Positions 7,296 to 15,551 of a DNA stretch of 64,000 nt are shown here, piece after piece. Positions within the stretch are counted from its first letter, which is position 1; every line of letters begins with the position of its first letter. Source of the DNA: Jeongeupia chitinilytica (GTDB lineage Bacteria; Pseudomonadota; Gammaproteobacteria; Burkholderiales; Chitinibacteraceae). Where the stretch lies: assembly GCF_014652315.1 (NCBI RefSeq), contig NZ_BMYO01000001.1, positions 1 through 64,000 on the forward strand, given 5' to 3'. The notes beneath the pieces were generated by a model. It did no database searches. It had not been told where the DNA came from and saw only the letters and a program-made list of their open reading frames with translations. A program made the translations under genes and the position numbers.

Positions 7296-8966
7296 TCACT
7301 CGACCGGGCTGCCCTCATCGTCCTCGGGCGGAGGCGAGATGCCGAGAAGCTGTTCGATGGACATCAGTTTGCCCTTGTCGTCATAGATCTGCTTGTCGCG
7401 AATCCAGTCATTGCAGGCGGCTTCCTCGTCCAGATACCGCAGCGCGGCCACAAGGCGTTCGAACCGGACGACGTCGCCGTCGTCTTGCCAGCAATAGGGA
7501 TCGAGCCACGCCCGATCGTCGCCGAACGGTGCCAGGATCTGCGAGTAAAACTTTATTGGTAACCCCGGACAACTTTGCGCCGTGTCCGGCTCGGTATGAT
7601 GTTTCTGCACGAGCTGTTCGGCATCGGCCTGCAGGTCGGCTTTGATCGCTGCGAGGGTTTCAGGTGGCGTTGGCGCAGACGTCACCCACCGCCAGTCCCG
7701 GTTTTCGACCTGATCCAGCAATTCGATCAGTGCCTCGCCTCCCTGTGACCAGTAATGGAGAAATTTGGCCCATTCTTTGCGCGTGACTGCCATGACCAGT
7801 TCGACGGCAGCCGGATCGACCGGGGTTCCCGCCTTGAAGCGTTCATCCACGAGGGCCTGGAGTTTGGCTGCGGCGCGGCGCGCGCGTGTTGCGAACGTCC
7901 AGGAGCCGTTGCCAGCGCTGGAGCGCCAGTGTTTGATGCCTTCGTGTTGGCGCCAGGCGGCGCGATCTACGGTGTCGTGCAGGAGTTTGTCGGCGAGATA
8001 GGAAAGCCAGCCTGTTTTGCCGTTTTCGCCATAGGCTTCAACAAAAAAGCCGAGTCGCCTGAGAATGGCCAGTGCCTTGGTCACATGATCAGGGTCGACA
8101 TAGAAGAATCCGTGATCGTGTGCATGCCGGGCACACCGGCCATCTGGATGATTGGCCAGATGCGGTTCCCTGATGCATTGGCTTCGGGCTTCGATATTAT
8201 GTCGGCGAAATTGACGCTTGGCACTCGCGTGTGCGGTATCCAGCTGGGCAATGCTTTCTGCTGGGTTCTTTGAGTTCGGTGCCGTCAGCGTAAAAATCAG
8301 CGCACAACGGTTGAGCGAAGTGGTTTGGTATTCGAACTCGGAATAAAGCCGCGCCGTATTGACTCTGCGTTGATGCGGAATTCTTTTGCGCTCAAGCTCG
8401 CCAATCGATAACTCAATATGGGTTGTTGTTTTAACGCCATTCAGGTCATGGCTGGTGTGCTCCCGGCTGATTCGGGTGTGGTTGGCAAGGTTCAAGCTGC
8501 TACGGCGGCGGCGTACATAATGGCGAATGGCCCTTGGCGAAGCGGCCGTCGGACGATACGGATTGAATGAGCGATTTTCATATTGCCTGTTGAACCGGCG
8601 CCACATGACCTCGTTCAGCCATTTGGGCGTGAGTGTGTCAGGCCATTTGATTTCACCGACTTCATCCGGAAACCCGCCGATGATATCCTCGTACTTGTAT
8701 TGGCTGAGGCCGGCGCGAACGCAATCCAATGCACCGATGACAATGATGCGGCTGATGATGCTTTGGGGTGGTCGCTGCGCACTGGATGGGCAGAGCGGAA
8801 TGCAAAAGCCTTGTTTCGTATTGCTGGGCGAGTTGGCGCCTGAGGGAGATTGATGCGGACGGATGACCAAGGCCGAATCGGAGATAGAGGCGATGTCGCT
8901 AGAGGACGGTGAATGTGCATGACCGTATTTTTCGGCCAAATAGTCGTGTGCGGATTTCGAACTCAT
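7296..8966 (-). CDS. Large island protein with HUH-endonuclease (replication-initiator)-like motifs
   Basis: 556 residues; ATG 8966 has a GAGGAG ribosome site. Residues ~222-290 resemble rolling-circle initiators and phage gene A proteins: CALIFTLTAPNSK (motif I-like strand), then IREPHLANHPDG...RHAHDHGFFYVDP, where His281/His283/His285 precede a hydrophobic strand as in the metal-binding HUH motif. Further on, GWLSYLADKLL (Tyr323, Lys327) sits where the nucleophilic Tyr motif is expected. The N-terminal 200 residues are basic and unassigned; the C-terminus is acidic. This is motif reading only, so the function as a nickase or Rep is an inference. Base composition is less GC-rich than in the flanking chromosome. 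The 3' end converges on the Xre gene with 7 bases between them. Confidence 0.5.
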   Translation of the reverse strand: MSSKSAHDYLAEKYGHAHSPSSSDIASISDSALVIRPHQSPSGANSPSNTKQGFCIPLCPSSAQRPPQSIISRIIVIGALDCVRAGLSQYKYEDIIGGFPDEVGEIKWPDTLTPKWLNEVMWRRFNRQYENRSFNPYRPTAASPRAIRHYVRRRRSSLNLANHTRISREHTSHDLNGVKTTTHIELSIGELERKRIPHQRRVNTARLYSEFEYQTTSLNRCALIFTLTAPNSKNPAESIAQLDTAHASAKRQFRRHNIEARSQCIREPHLANHPDGRCARHAHDHGFFYVDPDHVTKALAILRRLGFFVEAYGENGKTGWLSYLADKLLHDTVDRAAWRQHEGIKHWRSSAGNGSWTFATRARRAAAKLQALVDERFKAGTPVDPAAVELVMAVTRKEWAKFLHYWSQGGEALIELLDQVENRDWRWVTSAPTPPETLAAIKADLQADAEQLVQKHHTEPDTAQSCPGLPIKFYSQILAPFGDDRAWLDPYCWQDDGDVVRFERLVAALRYLDEEAACNDWIRDKQIYDDKGKLMSIEQLLGISPPPEDDEGSPVE

Positions 8967-9731
8967 GGCAGCAGCTCCTCAATACGAAGTGGCGTTGGAC
9001 TTCCGTTGTCGCGGCGATCGCGCGGGGTGCCGCGATGCAGGTCATCGGTGTTGCGCCGCGTTTTTAGCACCGGGGCACCTGGCGAGCAATTCGGGAGCGT
9101 CGTCTCTCCGGCGCCGTTACAACATGAGGACCGCACGCTCATCGAGTCTGCCTAGGGCGTGGGTACGTTGATTCAGACCTAGACGTTACCCGGTACCTGC
9201 GCGCCGGTCCGACGCATATTCCACATGCACTTTTACGCTTATTCCACGCCCGCAGGGCAGTGGAATAAGTGGGCCCAAGGTGGCGAGGCAGACGCCGAGC
9301 CACGCACGGAGTGCGACTGGGCCTCGAGTACACCCGAGTCCAGGAGGGGGTTACGGTTGGAGGTTCCGAGGTCGGCAAGTGTCGACGCAGTCGGGCGCCA
9401 TACTCAGGAGCCCGGTCGGCTCAGGCATCACGATCGGCACACGCCAGTCTTGTTGGGGCCGCTTGCAGTATGTCTGATCGCATTGATCTGTCGAGATTGC
9501 CCCTGGACGGTGTATCGCAAACATCCCGGTTCAAGCTGAAAAGCCTGCCGGGCGCGGCGCGCCATGGTATTGCGTTCAAGTGCTATTGACAGTTGTCGGC
9601 ATCCAAACCGGCGGGTAACGTCAGGATCGATCCGGCTGAATCTGTTGCGTCGCTTCTTCAGATTGAGGTCGTGGCCGGATTGATGATCCGTGTTGCTATT
9701 TCATGGCGTTCTTTCAGGGGGAAGTGAAATC
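8967..9731. other. 765-base region without a convincing gene, upstream of both the Rep-like and integrase 2 genes
   Basis: The region lies between divergent genes. Short open frames around 9140-9590 lack ribosome sites, recognisable domains and coherent codon use, so none is called. It contains the hairpin at 9238-9269, a further direct copy of the arm core ATTCCAC at about 9219-9225, and a TTGACA-like hexamer at 9586-9591 without a matching -10. It could hold promoters for both genes and an origin or recombination site. Confidence 0.5.
9238..9269. repeat. Long inverted repeat (hairpin), candidate nicking or replication-origin structure
   Basis: Perfect ten-base arms CTTATTCCAC (9238-9247) and GTGGAATAAG (9260-9269) enclose an inner stem GCCC-gca-GGGC, giving a 14-pair hairpin with one bulged base. 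There is no T-tract on either side, so an intrinsic terminator is unlikely. Its location upstream of a gene with HUH-like motifs suggests a double-strand-origin-like element; this is inference. Confidence 0.55.
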
Positions 9732-10859
9732 ATGATGGTCAATGACGAAACAACGAACCAAGCCGAAGCGCTCAGCGTCGAGGAGCTGAAACGGATGCGC
9801 ACCGATCGGGATGCCTTGCGGAAAATCGTAAACGCAGAAAAGTATGACTGGTCGAAATCAACACTGAATCAATACAGTGCCATTTGGGAGCGAGTGAGGA
9901 AGAGCAACCTCAATCCCTTGGTATTTTTGAATGCATGTGCCTCCAAGCCGAGCTACGATCAAACGCGTGCAGCAATTCGTTTTCGGTGCTTGGAAAAATC
10001 CAAGCAGTATTTGGTTGATTGGGGGCGCCTTGATCAAGGTTCCGACGCCGAAAATTATCCGGCTTTGGTTGAGCTGAACAAAAAAATACTGGAAGTGTAT
10101 AATTTCCTTAGCGTTATTCTGCCAAAGCGCGCCTGCGATGAAATTGCCCGCTCGGGGAAGAGCGAATTTCAATGCAAAGTAGATAAAGGCGTCATTAAAC
10201 CAGGTAAGACAAAAAAGAAGGGCAAACGCCGCTCGATTATAGGTTTGTCCAATGACTGGCAAGTGGCCGTGCTCAAGAAAATACCAGAGCAACATCGCGA
10301 AGCCTTTGTGATCCAGACATTGACGGGGTGTCGCCCCCGTGAATTGAAACTGGGCGTTGAGATCGGTTTTGATCCGAATACCCAGGAGTACAGGATCTTG
10401 ATCCAGGGGGCAAAGGTGACAGCAAAGAACGGTCAGCCGACACGAACGATCCGTGTCGTGTTGGACGAAGCGCATGAGGTTTATCGCGATGTGCTCGATC
10501 AGTTGGTCCAGCAGCAGGCGCAACAACAGAAGCAGTACGTCATGATGCAAACAACGAAAGCGTACGGAATGGCCGTGACCCGGGCAGCGGCAAAGCTGGA
10601 GATGAAAAAGTTGTCGCCGTATTCACTCCGGCATCAGGTGGCGTCGGATCTGAAGGCAAGCGACCGGTTCACCGAAGAGCAGGTTGCGGAGGTGATGGGG
10701 CACTGTTCGACCAAAACGCAAGGTTGTTACGGCCGCAAGTCGACAGGTGGGCACTGTGCCGTTGTGGGGGCCGATGCAGCACGACAGGTTCGGACGGCAT
10801 CACGCACGACAGCGACTCGGTCAAGGACGGGATCGAGCACCGACAATGAGCCGGAGTAA
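9732..10859 (+). CDS. Tyrosine-type recombinase (integrase 2)
   Basis: 375 residues from ATG 9732, which has an AGGGGGAAG ribosome site; ATG 9735 is also possible. The catalytic domain shows Arg201 in LTGCRPREL, SPYSLRHQ (Arg300, with Tyr in place of the usual His of HxxR), His324 in VMGHCS and Tyr333 in GCYGRK. The N-terminal ~160 residues are Lys/Arg-rich and differ wholly from integrase 1. The last 35 residues are a low-complexity basic tail. Gene composition is AT-richer than the chromosome. The stop is 152 bases from the tRNA-Leu 3' end, so it is the likelier integrase for this site. Confidence 0.85.
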   Translation: MMVNDETTNQAEALSVEELKRMRTDRDALRKIVNAEKYDWSKSTLNQYSAIWERVRKSNLNPLVFLNACASKPSYDQTRAAIRFRCLEKSKQYLVDWGRLDQGSDAENYPALVELNKKILEVYNFLSVILPKRACDEIARSGKSEFQCKVDKGVIKPGKTKKKGKRRSIIGLSNDWQVAVLKKIPEQHREAFVIQTLTGCRPRELKLGVEIGFDPNTQEYRILIQGAKVTAKNGQPTRTIRVVLDEAHEVYRDVLDQLVQQQAQQQKQYVMMQTTKAYGMAVTRAAAKLEMKKLSPYSLRHQVASDLKASDRFTEEQVAEVMGHCSTKTQGCYGRKSTGGHCAVVGADAARQVRTASRTTATRSRTGSSTDNEPE

Positions 10860-10927
10860 GCGCAGATTGCGGCTCCCGCGCGCGTACGACGGGGCGTTGA
10901 GATTGTCGGGAAGGGCGCTGGAGACGG

Positions 10928-10954
10928 GGAGTTATTGCAAGTTGCAATAACTCC
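10928..10954. repeat. Perfect 13-base-arm palindrome between integrase 2 and tRNA-Leu
   Basis: Arms GGAGTTATTGCAA and TTGCAATAACTCC flank a single G. It can equally be read as two 11-base arms around a five-base centre, the layout of a tyrosine-recombinase core site. A one-base loop and the absence of a following T-tract argue against a transcription terminator. A role as recombination core or as operator of integrase 2 is inferred. No second copy was found by eye in the window. Confidence 0.65.
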
Positions 10955-11011
10955 AGCTTCTTGAAAGCAGAGTTGTCAGCGCAGAACAGGCTGCAACCCG
11001 CATAAAACCTA

Positions 11012-11095
11012 TGGTGCCCAGGGTCGGACTCGAACCGACACGCATTGCTGCGGGGGATTTTGAGTCCCCTGCGTCTACCATTTCGCCACCTGGGC
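11012..11095 (-). tRNA. tRNA-Leu (anticodon CAA)
   Basis: 84 nt including an encoded 3' CCA. The acceptor stem GCCCAGG pairs with CCTGGGC. The D-arm contains TGGTAGACGC, the anticodon loop CTCAAAA is framed by GGGGA/TCCCC, a long variable arm typical of class II tRNA-Leu follows, and the T-arm is GTCGGTTCGAGTCCGAC. The discriminator base is A, as required for leucyl-tRNA synthetase. It reads UUG codons. Its 3' end borders the island. Confidence 0.97.
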
Positions 11096-11139
11096 GGGCA
11101 AGGGCGGGATTATCGCCGAAGTGGCGATGCCCGGCAAGC

Positions 11140-12006
11140 CTATTCCGCGGTGTTCTTCAGCGTCAGCGCACGTTCGTACAACAGGTTGCGCGGTGCGCCG
11201 GTGATCGACTGCGCGAGTGCAACGGCCTGTTTCAACGGCAGTTCGGCAACGAGAGGGGAGAGCACCGCATCGTGCGCGGCTTCGTCGGTGTTCTCGACCG
11301 GTTCGGCGGCGTCGACGACGAGGACGAATTCGCCGCGCTGCTGATTGCTATCCGCCTGAACCCACTGCAGCAGTTCGCCGAGCGTGCTGCGACGGATGGT
11401 TTCGAAGGTTTTGGTCAACTCGCGCGCCATCACCACCTGGCGTGCATCGCCGAATACTGCCGCGAGGTCGGTCAGGCAGTCGACGATGCGGTGCGGTGCT
11501 TCGTAGTACACGGTCAGGTAGGGCAGCACGACCAATGGCGCGAGGGCGTCGCGGCGCTGCTTCGATTTGGGCGGCAGGAAGCCGTAGAACAGCGTGTGCG
11601 GGCAACTGAAACCCGCGGCCGACACCGCGGCGGTCAGTGCGCTGGCACCCGGCACCGGCACCACCGGGTAACCGGCGGCATGCACCGCGGCGGCGAGCAC
11701 CGCTCCGGGGTCGGAGATGCCCGGTGTACCCGCGTCGGAAATCTGGGCGACCGATTCGCCGGCGGCCAGCCGCGCGATGATGCGCTCGGCCATGGCACGT
11801 TCGTTGTGCTCGCGCAGGCTGAGCAGCGAATTCTGGATGCCGAAATGTCGCAGCAATTGGCCCGAGACACGGGTATCTTCGGCGGCGACGACGTCGACAC
11901 CGGCGAGGACATCCAGCGCACGCTGGCTGATGTCCCGCAGGTTCCCGATGGGCGTGGCCACCACATATAATGTAGCCCGGGCTACCTGGTAAGGATCGTG
12001 ATGCAC
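11140..12006 (-). CDS. rsmI: 16S rRNA (cytidine1402-2'-O)-methyltransferase RsmI
   Basis: 288 residues with the tetrapyrrole-methylase-type fold of the RsmI family: LYVVATPIGNLRDIS near the N-terminus, AAEDTR, the SAM-binding ISDAGTPGISDPG, PGASALTAAVSAAGF, and YEAPHRI. It methylates C1402 in the decoding centre of 16S rRNA using S-adenosylmethionine. It is divergent from lpoA, as in Escherichia coli (yraL/yraM). The start ATG 12006 lies inside the first codons of lpoA, so the two start regions overlap by six bases. Confidence 0.96.
   Translation of the reverse strand: MHHDPYQVARATLYVVATPIGNLRDISQRALDVLAGVDVVAAEDTRVSGQLLRHFGIQNSLLSLREHNERAMAERIIARLAAGESVAQISDAGTPGISDPGAVLAAAVHAAGYPVVPVPGASALTAAVSAAGFSCPHTLFYGFLPPKSKQRRDALAPLVVLPYLTVYYEAPHRIVDCLTDLAAVFGDARQVVMARELTKTFETIRRSTLGELLQWVQADSNQQRGEFVLVVDAAEPVENTDEAAHDAVLSPLVAELPLKQAVALAQSITGAPRNLLYERALTLKNTAE
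11966..11985 (+). promoter_or_regulatory. TATAAT box plus 14-base palindrome ahead of lpoA
   Basis: A perfect TATAAT (11966-11971) is followed immediately by the palindrome GTAGCCCGGGCTAC (11972-11985). The first codon of lpoA is at 12001. The -35 region (TTCCCG, 18 bases upstream) is poor. Both elements lie within the 5' coding end of rsmI. It is proposed as the lpoA -10 box, with a possible operator over the start site. Confidence 0.45.
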
Positions 12007-13236
12007 ATTCAGGCTCCATGGCGCGTGTTGCGCCGGATAGGATACGGCGGCGGCCGTGGATTGCGGGCGCTACTATACGGCGCGCTGCTGGCCGGTGTCA
12101 GTACCGGCTGCGCCACCAAACCCGCGCCGGTCGCGTCGCAGCCTACCCCGGCGCCCAGCGTCGTGGCGCGTCCGGCGCCGGTCAAGCCATCGCCGGTAGA
12201 AATCACGCCGCTGCCGCACGAACCCGTCGTCACCGCGCCGGTGCAGCACGATGCCTACATTGCGCTGCTGTTGCCGACGTCGAGCAAGGCGCTCAAGCCG
12301 GCGGTGCAGCAGATCATGGACGGCGTGATGGGCGCCGAGCGCGTCTACGGTCAGGGCAAGGAACCGCCGGTGCGCGTGTTCGATACCAGCGACCAGGACG
12401 ACGACGTGCTGGCGCAGTACAACAAGGCCATCGACGGCGGCGCCGCTGCAGTGATCGGCCCGCTGACGCGCAGTGCGGTCAATTTCCTCGCCGACAACGG
12501 CCGTTTCCCGGTCCCGGTCGTGGCGCTCAACGGCTTCGATGCGCAGACATTGCGTCGCGCCAACCTTTACAGCTTCAGTCTGTCGGTCGAGCAGGAGGCC
12601 AGCGAAGTCGCGCGGCTGATGCGCGAGGACGGCGTGCGCAATCCGGTGATCGTCCAGGCGCCCGGCGTGCTGACCCGGCGCATGGCGCAGGGATTTTCCG
12701 CCGTCTGGTCGGCCGGTGGCGCAACCCCGCCACCGGTGATCGACATCGGCAATACGCCGGCACTGGGCGGGCTCAAGGCCCAGCTCAAGGGCTACGACGC
12801 GGTCTTCCTTGCCAGCGGCTTCAAGCAGGGCCGCAAGCTGCGGCCCTTCATCGGCGCCGATGTACCGGTTTACGCAACCTCGCAGATCAGTCCGGGACCG
12901 CTGCCGGCAACGGCGCTGACCGATCTGGCCGGCGTGCGTTACCTCGACATGCCCTGGCTCGCCAATGCCGACGATCCGTATTACGCGCTGTTTGCCCGGG
13001 CACGCACGCAGTCCAACGATCTGGAGCGGCTGTTCGCGCTTGGCGTCGATGCCTGGCGGGTGGCTGCGGCGCTGGTCGTGGCACCGGGCCAACCGGTGGC
13101 GTTCGACGGCGTCAGCGGCCAGCTGTCGCAGGGCAAGGACGGCGTGATCGAACGACGACTGCTGCCGCAACGGATCGGCGACAGTGCGCCGGCGAGCAGC
13201 GACATCGTGCCGGACGACGGTGTTCCCATCCTCTAA
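12001..13236 (+). CDS. lpoA: LpoA/LppC-family penicillin-binding-protein activator lipoprotein
   Basis: 411 residues. An N-terminal signal ends in a lipobox GVSTGC (lipidated Cys37), followed by a Pro-rich linker (to ~75) and a periplasmic-binding-protein-like domain beginning DAYIALLLPTSSKALKPA. Family knowledge: LpoA is an outer-membrane lipoprotein that activates class A PBPs. This protein has the C-terminal half only and lacks the TPR N-domain of the 670-residue enterobacterial form. The order with yraN, diaA and dolP is conserved. ATG 12001 is the first Met; GTG 11998 precedes it directly. Confidence 0.88.
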   Translation: MHIQAPWRVLRRIGYGGGRGLRALLYGALLAGVSTGCATKPAPVASQPTPAPSVVARPAPVKPSPVEITPLPHEPVVTAPVQHDAYIALLLPTSSKALKPAVQQIMDGVMGAERVYGQGKEPPVRVFDTSDQDDDVLAQYNKAIDGGAAAVIGPLTRSAVNFLADNGRFPVPVVALNGFDAQTLRRANLYSFSLSVEQEASEVARLMREDGVRNPVIVQAPGVLTRRMAQGFSAVWSAGGATPPPVIDIGNTPALGGLKAQLKGYDAVFLASGFKQGRKLRPFIGADVPVYATSQISPGPLPATALTDLAGVRYLDMPWLANADDPYYALFARARTQSNDLERLFALGVDAWRVAAALVVAPGQPVAFDGVSGQLSQGKDGVIERRLLPQRIGDSAPASSDIVPDDGVPIL

Positions 13237-13570
13237 ACGAGAGGCCGGTGCCGCGGCCGAACAACGTGCCGCGGATTACCTGTGCACGCAGGGTCTCTCG
13301 CTCGTCGCGCGCAACTGGTCGTGTCGGCGCGGCGAGATCGACCTGATCTGCCGCGACGGGAACACGCTGGTGTTCGTCGAGGTCAGACAGCGTGCTTCCG
13401 GCCGTTTCGGTGGCGCCGCAGCCAGCATCACCCCGGCCAAGCAGGCCAGACTCGTTGCTGCGGCGCAGACCTATCTTCTTGGCGTTTCGCCCGTGCCGCC
13501 GTGTCGCTTCGACGCGGTATGCATCGACGGCGACGCCATTTCCTGGCTCAAGCACTGTATCGAGGCCTGA
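13220..13570 (+). CDS. yraN: UPF0102 (YraN) family protein
   Basis: About 116 residues if translation starts at GTG 13220, which overlaps the end of lpoA by 17 bases. The conserved core RRGEIDLICRDGNTLVFVEVRQR (GEID 38-41, EVR 54-56) has the spacing of a PD-(D/E)xK nuclease-like fold, and KQARLVAAAQTYL follows as in the family. The biological role is not established. A longer frame from GTG 13184 exists, but its N-terminus does not match family members. Confidence 0.88.
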   Translation: MFPSSKREAGAAAEQRAADYLCTQGLSLVARNWSCRRGEIDLICRDGNTLVFVEVRQRASGRFGGAAASITPAKQARLVAAAQTYLLGVSPVPPCRFDAVCIDGDAISWLKHCIEA

Positions 13571-13610
13571 CCCCCGGCGGGGCGGCTCATTGAATTGGAA
13601 AGGCAAGCAC

Positions 13611-14201
13611 ATGGATTTACTGCAGCGGGTGCGCCAGCACTTCGAAGAAAGCGTCACCACGCAACAGATGGCGATGGACGTCCTCGGTCCCAGCGTCGGT
13701 CTTGCGGCCGAAAAGGTCGTACAGACGCTGATCTCCGACGGCAAGGTCCTCGCCTGCGGCAACGGCGGCTCGGCCGCGGTGGCGCAGCATTTCGCCTCGG
13801 CGATGGTCGGGCGTTTCGAGCGCGAGCGCCCGGGTCTGTCGGCGGTGGCGCTGACGACCGATTCGTCGGTGCTGTCGGCCATCGCCAACGACTACGACTA
13901 CGATCTGGTGTTCTCGAAGCAGGTGCACGCGGTCGGCCGTGCCGGCGACGTGCTGCTGGCGATTTCGGCCTCGGGCAATTCGGCCAACGTCGTCGCCGCG
14001 ATCAATGCCGCGCACGAACGGCAGATGAGTGTGATTGCGCTCACTGGCAACGATGGCGGCCAGATCGGAGACTTGCTGGTCGGTGACGACCTGCACCTTT
14101 GCGTGCCGGCCGAGCGCACCGCACGGATTCTGGAAGCACACATCACCCTCGTGCACGCGTTGTGTGACACGATCGATTACATGTTGTTGGGAGGCGAGTA
14201 A
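13611..14201 (+). CDS. diaA: SIS-domain protein, DiaA / phosphoheptose-isomerase family
   Basis: 196 residues. The SIS-domain signature is LACGNGGSAAVAQHFASAMVGRFERERPGLSAVAL, then AISASGNSANV and a C-terminal helix EAHITLVHALCDTIDYML. DiaA binds DnaA and promotes initiation at oriC; the close homologue GmhA makes D-glycero-heptose phosphate. The order yraN-diaA-dolP favours DiaA. The ribosome site GGAAAGG precedes ATG 13611. The stop TAA is directly followed by the ATG of dolP. Confidence 0.88.
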   Translation: MDLLQRVRQHFEESVTTQQMAMDVLGPSVGLAAEKVVQTLISDGKVLACGNGGSAAVAQHFASAMVGRFERERPGLSAVALTTDSSVLSAIANDYDYDLVFSKQVHAVGRAGDVLLAISASGNSANVVAAINAAHERQMSVIALTGNDGGQIGDLLVGDDLHLCVPAERTARILEAHITLVHALCDTIDYMLLGGE

Positions 14202-14807
14202 ATGAAGAAGTCCCGTATCGTAGCGGCCGCGCTGGTGGCGTCGCTGTCCCTGTCGGCCTGCGTGCCGATCGTCGTGGCCGGCGCCGTCGCGGTCGGTGCG
14301 ATGGTCGGTTCCGACCCGCGCCGCGCCGAAACGATCAAGACCGACTTCGACCTCGGCGCACGGATCAGCGCCAGGATCCTCGACGCCTACAAGGACCGGG
14401 CGCACGTCAACGTCAACACCTACAACGGCATCGTGCTGCTGTCGGGCGAAGTGCCCGATGCGGCCGCGCAGCAGAAGCTGACCGAGCTGGCGCGCACCGA
14501 GCCGGGGCTGCGCAAGCTCTACAATGAAACCGTGGTGGCGCCGGTGTCCGGCAGTACCGATCGGCTCAACGACACCCAGCTGACCGCCAGGGTGAAGACG
14601 GCGATCATGACCAGCGCCGGTGACAGCGGCGCGCTGCACCTGATGGTCGTGACCGAGCGCAAGGTCGTCTACCTGATGGGTATTTCGCGGCCGGACATCG
14701 CCGATGCGGCGGCGCGCGCCGCCAGCATGGTCGACGGCGTCGCACAGGTGGTGAAGCTGGTCGAAGCGAATCCGGTCGGTCCGGCCGACGAGGCGCTGCG
14801 CAAGTAA
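14202..14807 (+). CDS. dolP: BON-domain outer-membrane lipoprotein DolP (YraP)
   Basis: 201 residues. A signal peptide ends in the lipobox LSAC (Cys20), followed by two BON domains at about 46-115 (VNVNTYNGIVLLSGEVPDAA) and 124-195 (HLMVVTERKVVYLMGISRP). Family knowledge: DolP maintains outer-membrane integrity and binds anionic phospholipids at division sites. It starts immediately after the diaA stop codon, so translation is probably coupled. A related second copy follows. Confidence 0.93.
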   Translation: MKKSRIVAAALVASLSLSACVPIVVAGAVAVGAMVGSDPRRAETIKTDFDLGARISARILDAYKDRAHVNVNTYNGIVLLSGEVPDAAAQQKLTELARTEPGLRKLYNETVVAPVSGSTDRLNDTQLTARVKTAIMTSAGDSGALHLMVVTERKVVYLMGISRPDIADAAARAASMVDGVAQVVKLVEANPVGPADEALRK

Positions 14808-14852
14808 ACCTGCCGGGGGCGCAGCGCACTGCCGTTCGCAGGAGGAACGGTC

Positions 14853-15542
<690 letters not shown>

Positions 15543-15551
<9 letters not shown>

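Larger units (their letters stand above)
1806..11011. mobile_element. Putative integrated genomic island abutting tRNA-Leu(CAA)
   Basis: The interval between the spermidine-synthase-like gene and the 3' end of tRNA-Leu holds two unrelated tyrosine recombinases (2307-3305 minus, 9732-10859 plus), a DUF4224 gene, Xre and ribbon-helix-helix regulators, and a protein with HUH/Rep-like motifs. No housekeeping gene is present. The right recombinase ends 152 bases from the tRNA 3' end, the classical integration position. The right part (about 6.9-11 kb) looks clearly less GC-rich than its surroundings. The left boundary is unresolved: no duplicate of the tRNA 3' end was found by eye between 1800 and 9700, so the element may be nested, decayed or use another site. 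Confidence 0.65.

Noticed and set aside
7755..8273. 172-codon plus-strand frame opposite the HUH-like gene
   Set aside because: It has an ATG and looks fairly normal in composition, but no ribosome site or family; the minus-strand gene is 556 codons long and has a good ribosome site.
9225..9589. Two or three overlapping plus-strand frames of 65-106 codons in the gene-free island region
   Set aside because: No ribosome sites, composition like random translation, and they run through the hairpin at 9238-9269.
10928..10954. Reading the palindrome as an intrinsic terminator of integrase 2
   Set aside because: The loop would be a single base and there is no T-tract on either strand.
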